In this document: piece after piece, positions 16,212-20,759 of the stretch
Position numbering within the stretch: the stretch's first letter is position 1
How the letters are laid out: the number at the start of each line of letters is the position of its first letter
NCBI GenBank assembly: GCA_043783155.1
Contig: JAYVZS010000134.1
Span: forward strand, 1 to 20,759
Direction: 5' to 3'
DNA: 20,759 bases
From: JAPLDA01 sp043783155
GTDB lineage: Bacteria > Bacteroidota > Bacteroidia > AKYH767-A > 2013-40CM-41-45
Position numbers and translations under genes: made by a program
The notes under the pieces: model-generated
What the model saw: only the letters and a program-made list of their open reading frames with translations
The model's database searches: none
What the model was told of the DNA's origin: nothing

Positions 16212-16219
16212 TATTTTTG
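16212..16219 (+). promoter_or_regulatory. -7 promoter element of the T9SS-exported protein gene
   Basis: TATTTTTG is an exact TAnnTTTG match, 22 nt before the ATG at 16242. The spacing suggests a leader of about 15 nt. ATTTC further upstream is only a weak -33 candidate. Confidence 0.6.
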
Positions 16220-16241
16220 TTACTAAATTAAAAAAAATCAC

Positions 16242-17303
16242 ATGAAAAAATTATTCTCTCTCATCATTTATTTTCTTCCTTTGATGGCCTTCGCTCAGTC
16301 AACGATTACTCAAAGTGCCTTGCCGGTTCCGGGACTTGTATATGTTCTTGGAACGGATACAACCCGTGTACTTATTCAGCCAGGCGGCGCGAGCCAAACA
16401 TGGAATTACTCTTCCCTGACAAATTCACAAAATGACACCACCGGTTTCTTTTCGTCTACGGGGACACTTTACCAAAGTTCTTTCCCTTCTTCGAACCTTG
16501 CGACGTATAAAGCTTCGACAGATATATGGTCGTATTTTACGACAGACTCAACAGGACTTTACGCGAATGGAATTGCAGGTTCAGGAACACCTACCGGAAA
16601 TGTAATTACATTAAATCCGCCACAACTCACCGCTCCCGTACCTTTTACTTACAACGACTCGATTACAAATACTTCTCGCATTGTGATAGATACCGTTGTT
16701 ACGTTTGTGGTGCCGTATAATGCACGCCTCGTTCGTAACTTCCAGGAAACTTTTGTTGCAGATGGCTGGGGAACTTTAATTCTGCCTTCAGGAACGTATA
16801 ACAATGTACTCCGTGCAAAAATCACAGAAGTACGATGGGACTCGGCGTATTACGATCCGTTATCGAATGGAAATTATGTTCCCGCTCCTTCATTAGCTTT
16901 CACTCCTACAGTTGCTCATACTACTACGTACCGATGGGTACAGGACCAACAACCGTCCTATCTCCTCGGCATAACTGCGGATAGTTCAGGAGATTCCGCA
17001 TTGTATTCAAAATACCTGGTAAGCTATATTATATTGGGCACTCATGACCTTGTTTCAGCTCAGCCGTCGTTTATTACTGCTTTCCCAAATCCTGCCAGTC
17101 ATCGGGTTTCATTAAACAATGAATTAAACTCGGACGGAATGCTGATTGTAAGAAACACACTCGGACAGGAAGTGGAAAAACGAATCATCAATCATGAAAA
17201 ACTTATTATGATTGATGTTGACAATTATGCAAACGGGATTTACCAGTTTACCCTTGTTTCAAATACGGATAAACGAAACGGAAGATTTACTGTTCGCCAC
17301 TGA
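16242..17303 (+). CDS. T9SS type A sorting-domain secreted protein of unknown function
   Basis: A 353-residue exported protein. It has a classical signal peptide (MKKLFSLIIYFLPLMAFA, cleavage before Q19). A beta-rich body follows (about 20-270), with GWGTLILPSGTYNNVLRAK, which is typical of a recurrent Bacteroidetes secreted family of unknown role. A T9SS type A C-terminal sorting domain lies at about 276-353 (FITAFPNPASHRVSL, LIVRNTLGQEVEK, YANGIYQFTLV). The sorting domain directs passage through the type IX secretion pore, then cleavage and often surface anchoring. No catalytic motif is visible. It has its own -7 promoter and is followed by a strong hairpin terminator, so it is a single-gene unit. 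It and the lysyl-oxidase protein are the two T9SS cargoes in the window. Confidence 0.87.
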   Translation: MKKLFSLIIYFLPLMAFAQSTITQSALPVPGLVYVLGTDTTRVLIQPGGASQTWNYSSLTNSQNDTTGFFSSTGTLYQSSFPSSNLATYKASTDIWSYFTTDSTGLYANGIAGSGTPTGNVITLNPPQLTAPVPFTYNDSITNTSRIVIDTVVTFVVPYNARLVRNFQETFVADGWGTLILPSGTYNNVLRAKITEVRWDSAYYDPLSNGNYVPAPSLAFTPTVAHTTTYRWVQDQQPSYLLGITADSSGDSALYSKYLVSYIILGTHDLVSAQPSFITAFPNPASHRVSLNNELNSDGMLIVRNTLGQEVEKRIINHEKLIMIDVDNYANGIYQFTLVSNTDKRNGRFTVRH

Positions 17304-17321
17304 TAATTTTGCACGCAAATG

Positions 17322-17351
17322 AAAAGGGAAACGTAACAGTTTCCCTTTTTT
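17322..17351 (+). terminator. Rho-independent terminator after the T9SS gene
   Basis: AAAAGGGAAAC (17322-17332), loop GTAACA, then GTTTCCC running into a T tract (17339-17351). The stem is perfect over 11 bp and lies 19 bp after the TGA stop. Confidence 0.85.
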
Positions 17352-17356
17352 ATTTG

Positions 17357-17364
17357 TAGCTTTG
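17357..17364 (+). promoter_or_regulatory. -7 promoter element of the small exported protein gene
   Basis: TAGCTTTG is an exact TAnnTTTG match, 15 nt before the ATG at 17380. The -33 position would fall inside the right arm of the preceding terminator (GTTTCCC at 17339-17345), so terminator and promoter overlap. Confidence 0.6.
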
Positions 17365-17379
17365 GGAAAAGATTGATGC

Positions 17380-17706
17380 ATGAGACGTATCCTGAAACCC
17401 TTGCTGTTGCTTGTCTTCCTGGCGATGTCAGGACATCTGTTTGCTGTCGTTGACAGTACGCAGGTGGAAACTGACAAAAAACCTGACTACCAGATTCATC
17501 TTAAACAGCCGGCGAAAGAAATTAAACTGCTGATGTATGAGAAAAATTTTTTACCGATACAGGGAAAACTTTCAGAAGATCATAAATCGGTTATCATGAA
17601 AGATTACCAGGGAGGATCCAAAGTCAGAATTAAAATAATTTACGAAGACGGAACGGAAGATGAGTTTGTAAGAAGTCCGTGTTTTATTGATCCTGTTGTT
17701 CTTTGA
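17380..17706 (+). CDS. Small exported protein of unknown function
   Basis: A 108-residue protein with a clear Sec signal peptide (MRRILKPLLLLVFLAMSGHLFA, cleavage before V23). The mature part of about 86 residues is charged and beta-rich (IKLLMYEKNFLPIQGKL, SKVRIKIIYEDGTEDEFV) and ends RSPCFIDPVVL. It has a single Cys in the mature part. I do not recognise the family and see no motif that suggests catalysis. It is isolated by its own promoter, overlapping the upstream terminator, and converges on rimO with 55 bp between stop codons. Confidence 0.7.
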   Translation: MRRILKPLLLLVFLAMSGHLFAVVDSTQVETDKKPDYQIHLKQPAKEIKLLMYEKNFLPIQGKLSEDHKSVIMKDYQGGSKVRIKIIYEDGTEDEFVRSPCFIDPVVL

Positions 17707-17761
17707 TGATCTGAGATTTTTTATCAGCGAAAAAAATTACGGCAAAAAATTAGTGCTCTGA

Positions 17762-19084
17762 TCAACTCACCTGTGTAATTACCTCTCCATATAAATCAAA
17801 TTCCTCAGCTCTTGTGATTTTCACGTCGGCGAAATCGCCGATACGCACGTAGAACTTCTGTGCATCCACCAACACTTCATTGTCAACTTCGGGGGAATCA
17901 AACTCTGTGCGTCCCACAAAATAATTTCCTTCTTTGCGGTCAAACAAAACTTTGTACGTGTTGCCGATTTTATGCTGATTGATTTCGTATGAAATGTGTT
18001 GTTGAATTTCCATTACTTCTTCCGAACGCAACCGTTTTACATCATCAGGAACATCGTCAACAAGGTTGAATGCATGCGTGTTCTCTTCGTGCGAGTAGGC
18101 AAAAATCCCGAGGCGATCGAAACAGGAAGTACTCACCCACTCTTTCATCTCCTCAAAATCCTTTTCAGTTTCACCGGGATGACCTGCAATCAGCGTGGTG
18201 CGTATCGCAATACCGGGAACTTTTTCACGAATGGAATTTACCAAGTCAATGGTTTTTTGTTTTGTTGTTCCTCTTCGCATACTCTTCAACATCGAATCGG
18301 TGATATGCTGCAAAGGCATGTCGAGGTAATTACAAATGTTTTTCCGTTCGTTCATCACATCGAGAATATCCATCGGAAAACCCGAAGGAAAAGCATAATG
18401 CAACCGAATCCATTCAATGCCTTCAACATCTGATAATTTTCGAAGCAACTCCGACAAATTTCTTTTTCCGTAGATATCCAATCCGTAATACGTGAGATCC
18501 TGCGCGATGAGAATAATTTCTTTTGTTCCTTTGGAAGCCAGTGCCTGCGCTTGTTTTACAACATCCTCAACAGGAACTGATACATGTTTACCACGCATCA
18601 GCGGAATCGCACAAAATGAACATGGACGATCGCATCCCTCAGAAATTTTCAGGTAAGCAAAATGCTGCGGGGTGGTGAGAAAACGTTCGCCAATCAATTC
18701 ATGTTTATAATCCGCGCCAAGTGATTTTAAAAGTTTCGGTAAATCATGCGTACCAAAAAATTCATCAACGTCAGGAATTTCTTTTTGAAGAGCTGGTTTG
18801 TAGCGCTCACTTAAACAACCGGTCACTATGAGTTTGTCTATTCTGCCTGCTTTCTTCGCCTGCGCGAACTGTAGAATGGTGTCGATACTTTCCTGCTTGG
18901 CATTGTCGATGAATCCGCAAGTGTTAATAATAACGATGGAAGAATCCTCCGCGTTGCTTTCATGTTCAACGTCGAATTTATTGGCGCGCAATTGTCCCAT
19001 CAGCACTTCGGAGTCAAAAATATTTTTTGAACAACCGAGTGTGATTACGTTTACTTTGTTTTTTTTAAGGGACTTGGTTTTCAT
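17762..19084 (-). CDS. rimO: RimO, ribosomal protein S12 Asp methylthiotransferase
   Basis: A radical SAM enzyme that adds a methylthio group to the conserved aspartate of ribosomal protein S12. The N-terminal UPF0004 domain carries the three cysteines of the auxiliary 4Fe-4S cluster (C18 in TLGCSKN, C56 in NTCGFI, C90 in TGCLSE). The radical SAM core has CDRPCSFC (C151, C155, C158). A C-terminal TRAM domain (about 375-440) ends LYGEVI. The TLGCSKN-D-S-E-xLMGQL start and LPLMRGKH-like IPLMRGKH motif favour RimO over MiaB. Length 440 is normal. ATG start at 19084. In many Bacteroidetes rimO directly follows ftsY; here a broken GxxExxY gene and about 120 bp of AT-rich spacer come between. No strong promoter is visible in that spacer. 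Confidence 0.95.
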   Translation of the reverse strand: MKTKSLKKNKVNVITLGCSKNIFDSEVLMGQLRANKFDVEHESNAEDSSIVIINTCGFIDNAKQESIDTILQFAQAKKAGRIDKLIVTGCLSERYKPALQKEIPDVDEFFGTHDLPKLLKSLGADYKHELIGERFLTTPQHFAYLKISEGCDRPCSFCAIPLMRGKHVSVPVEDVVKQAQALASKGTKEIILIAQDLTYYGLDIYGKRNLSELLRKLSDVEGIEWIRLHYAFPSGFPMDILDVMNERKNICNYLDMPLQHITDSMLKSMRRGTTKQKTIDLVNSIREKVPGIAIRTTLIAGHPGETEKDFEEMKEWVSTSCFDRLGIFAYSHEENTHAFNLVDDVPDDVKRLRSEEVMEIQQHISYEINQHKIGNTYKVLFDRKEGNYFVGRTEFDSPEVDNEVLVDAQKFYVRIGDFADVKITRAEEFDLYGEVITQVS

Positions 19085-19207
19085 TGGAACTTAGATCTCT
19101 TATTTTTCAACACCAATTATTAGGAGATTACACAAATTATTATGTGATGACACCGATTGCACTTATTATTTAATGGTTAGTCAGATTATTATTTTGATAT
19201 TAATGAT
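19085..19207. other. AT-rich spacer between the GxxExxY pseudogene and rimO
   Basis: This stretch is rich in ATTATT-like words. It has no gene, hairpin terminator or clear TAnnTTTG box that I can support. It may carry a weak rimO promoter. Confidence 0.4.
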
Positions 19208-19581
19208 TTAAACTGAAAATCTTTTTATTTCACAACTTTTATTACCGAAGTTTACCAGTAGTCAGGTTTTCACTTTAGAAGCCTTGAGATATGAAAGCAC
19301 TTGTTGACGAAATAATACAGGCATTATTCCTGTTGCTGCTTTAATTTCAAGAATTACTTTTTTAAAATTAAAAAATCACACCGAAATACTCCGACCAACT
19401 GTGAATTAAAATGAACATCAAACTCTTTCTCTCTTTCAAATTTCATTTGAGCATCCCCCAAAACAATGATCAATGCTCTGCTGAAAACCTCTTCCTTAAA
19501 GCCGGGACCTATTTGAGAATGAACCAGAAAACAGCATGACATAATTTTCTCCGTTAATTCATCTTTTACAAAAGAAGCCAT
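19208..19581 (-). pseudogene. GxxExxY-family protein, broken by a frameshift and a TGA
   Basis: The first 75 codons from ATG 19581 match the start of the small GxxExxY family (about 125 residues; function not established): VHSQIGPGFKEEVFSRAL contains the name motif as GFKEEVF, then FEREKEF and FRCDFLILKK. The frame stops at TAA 19356-19354. Moving to the -1 frame at the A6 run gives VILEIKAATGIMPV and QQVLSYLKASKVKT, exactly what the family should contain. This meets TGA (19264-19262) where Gly is expected, then LLVNFGNKS and a TAA at 19210-19208. The combined length is 124 residues, a full-length family member. The frame breaks at A AAA AAG, a classical -1 slippery heptamer. Two lesions argue for a decaying gene. 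It interrupts the ftsY-rimO neighbourhood. I see no mobile element ends. Confidence 0.82.
19357..19363 (-). promoter_or_regulatory. A AAA AAG slippery heptamer followed directly by TAA
   Basis: The zero-frame codons are TTA AAA AAG TAA. The heptamer is in the phase needed for a -1 slip (X XXY YYZ), as in E. coli dnaX, and the -1 frame continues the family sequence. I see no upstream Shine-Dalgarno-like stimulator. The nearest downstream hairpin (ACAGG/CCTGT) begins about 20 nt away, farther than usual. A deleted A in a homopolymer explains the same data. Confidence 0.4.
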
Positions 19582-19651
19582 ACAAATAACCTGTTTTCAA
19601 ATCAATGAAATCAAATGCTCAATCGGTGTAATCTAAAAAGAATCTTATCCC

Positions 19652-20611
19652 TTAATTATTAAATAGACTATCCACAAATTCATTCCTGTTGAACACATGC
19701 AAATCATCAATCTTCTCTCCTACACCAATGTACTTCACCGGAATTTTAAACTCATCAGAAATACCAATAACTACTCCCCCCTTTGCAGTACCGTCTAATT
19801 TTGTGAGAGCCAACGCCGTTACTTCAGTTGCTTTTGTAAACTGGCGTGCCTGTTCAATCGCATTCTGCCCGGTAGACGCATCAAGCACCAACAGTACTTC
19901 ATGCGGCGCACCGGGAATTACTTTCTCCATAACGCGTTTAATTTTTGAAAGCTCATTCATCAGATTGATCTTGTTGTGCAACCGGCCTGCCGTATCAATG
20001 ATCACAACATCTGACTTTTGCGCGATAGCCGATTTCACCGTATCGAAAGCCACAGAAGCGGGATCAGATCCCATTGGTTGTTTGATGATCGGAACATCCA
20101 CCCGCTTGCTCCAGATATCCAACTGATCAACTGCTGCTGCACGAAACGTATCAGCAGCACCAAGCAAAACTTTCTTTCCTGATTTCTTAAACTGGTTTGC
20201 CAGCTTGCCGATGGTGGTTGTTTTACCAACACCATTTACGCCTACCACCATAATAACGTAAGGAGTTCCGTTTAGTTCAGGAATTGAAAAATCTTCTGCA
20301 TCCTGAATATTATTTTCGGACAGCAGCGAAGCGATTTCATCTCTCAGAAGTACATTAAGTTCATTCGTTCCGACAAATTTATCGCGTGCAACCCGTTCCT
20401 CAATGCGTTTGATAATTTTCAAGGTTGTGTTCACACCAACGTCTGAAGAAACAAGGATCTCTTCTAGGTTGTCGAGTACTTCGGAATCAACAGCTGATTT
20501 ACCGACAACTGCTTTCGTAATGCGCGAGAACAAACTGGTCTTGGTTTTCTCAAGCCCTTTGTCGAGACTCTCTTTTTTTTCCTTTGAAAATATTTTACTG
20601 AAAATTCCCAT
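19652..20611 (-). CDS. ftsY: FtsY, signal recognition particle receptor GTPase
   Basis: FtsY is the membrane-associated SRP receptor. It binds Ffh-nascent chain complexes and hands them to SecYEG with GTP hydrolysis by both partners. The N domain (about 1-105, SDVGVNTT) is followed by the G domain: GVNGVGKTT (124-132), the insertion-box region ADTFRAAAVDQL (153-164), DTAGR (206-210), TKLDGTAKGG (270-279) and the closing GVGEKIDDLHVFN. Length 319 is that of the short form: the long acidic A domain of E. coli FtsY is absent, leaving a brief basic amphipathic N-terminus (MGIFSKIFSKEKK) for membrane contact. ATG start at 20611, 52 bp inside the right terminal repeat. In Bacteroidetes ftsY often follows rpmB-rpmG-DUF4295; any such genes would lie beyond the contig end. 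Confidence 0.96.
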   Translation of the reverse strand: MGIFSKIFSKEKKESLDKGLEKTKTSLFSRITKAVVGKSAVDSEVLDNLEEILVSSDVGVNTTLKIIKRIEERVARDKFVGTNELNVLLRDEIASLLSENNIQDAEDFSIPELNGTPYVIMVVGVNGVGKTTTIGKLANQFKKSGKKVLLGAADTFRAAAVDQLDIWSKRVDVPIIKQPMGSDPASVAFDTVKSAIAQKSDVVIIDTAGRLHNKINLMNELSKIKRVMEKVIPGAPHEVLLVLDASTGQNAIEQARQFTKATEVTALALTKLDGTAKGGVVIGISDEFKIPVKYIGVGEKIDDLHVFNRNEFVDSLFNN

Positions 20612-20663
20612 TACGTACAGGATTATATTGATTTACACTATTTCTAAAATTGGTGTCTGTTGA

Positions 20664-20759
20664 TTAAATCAATGAGACTATCGTTTTAGAAACCGCCGCA
20701 GGCGGTGCACTGAAACGATTAAGTCGAATTGATCCCGGTAGCGAAGCGTATCGGGATCT
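20664..20759. repeat. 96-bp terminal inverted repeat, right copy
   Basis: Exact reverse complement of 1-96, including both hairpins. It lies upstream of ftsY, separated from the start codon by 52 bp that hold no clear TAnnTTTG element. Confidence 0.9.

Noticed and set aside
19262..19264. TGA read as glycine (Gracilibacteria/SR1 code)
   Set aside because: uvrA, the SDR, rimO, the GlcD-like gene and others end normally in TGA, and the protein families indicate Bacteroidota.
1..20759. A linear plasmid, phage or transposon bounded by terminal inverted repeats
   Set aside because: The interior holds uvrA, ftsY, rimO and proC and no replication, capsid, transposase or integrase gene, so it reads as ordinary chromosome broken at repeats.

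Overview
The window looks like a chromosomal contig from a member of the Bacteroidota (Bacteroidetes). Several independent signs agree. Two secreted proteins end in type IX secretion (T9SS) type A sorting domains. A TonB-dependent receptor begins with a carboxypeptidase-like regulatory domain. Several start regions carry the Bacteroidetes -7 promoter element TAnnTTTG. ftsY and rimO lie next to each other in the order common in this phylum. The AT-rich intergenic spacers hold short dispersed hairpin repeats of a kind often seen in these genomes. I cannot name the order or family. I saw no rRNA, tRNA, CRISPR array, IS element or phage gene.

Layout. A 96-bp perfect inverted repeat forms both outer ends (1-96 and 20664-20759). 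uvrA (+) converges with an AlkB-like membrane hydroxylase (-) at about 3.29 kb. A three-gene + strand cluster (4671-8376) encodes a small secreted CarboxypepD_reg-like protein, a TonB-dependent outer-membrane receptor and a small exported protein. It converges on a - strand pair, an SDR oxidoreductase followed by a QIEHH-type fatty acid desaturase (8400-10337). Still on the - strand come a GlcD-like FAD oxidase (10489-11904), a proC gene interrupted by an in-frame amber codon (12159-12959), and a 610-residue T9SS-exported protein built around a lysyl-oxidase domain (13165-14997). Divergent from that run three + strand genes (15149-17706): a YdjM/DUF457-type membrane protein, a T9SS-exported protein, and a small exported protein that follows a clear terminator. 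The last block (-) is ftsY, a broken GxxExxY gene and rimO (17762-20611).

How the genes fit together. Most are housekeeping (UvrA, ProC, FtsY, RimO) or act on the cell envelope and lipids (AlkB-like hydroxylase, desaturase, SDR, TonB receptor). The exported proteins imply a working T9SS encoded elsewhere. I found no complete new defence or mobile system. The points most worth attention are: (1) the P-domain / lysyl oxidase / PKD / T9SS fusion with all recognisable catalytic residues present; (2) the GxxExxY gene between ftsY and rimO, broken exactly at an A AAA AAG slippery heptamer and again by TGA where Gly is expected; (3) the in-frame TAG in an otherwise intact proC; (4) the two-hairpin 96-bp repeat at both contig ends; (5) period-7 tandem repeats, one set of which appears to have supplied the N-terminus of a small gene.
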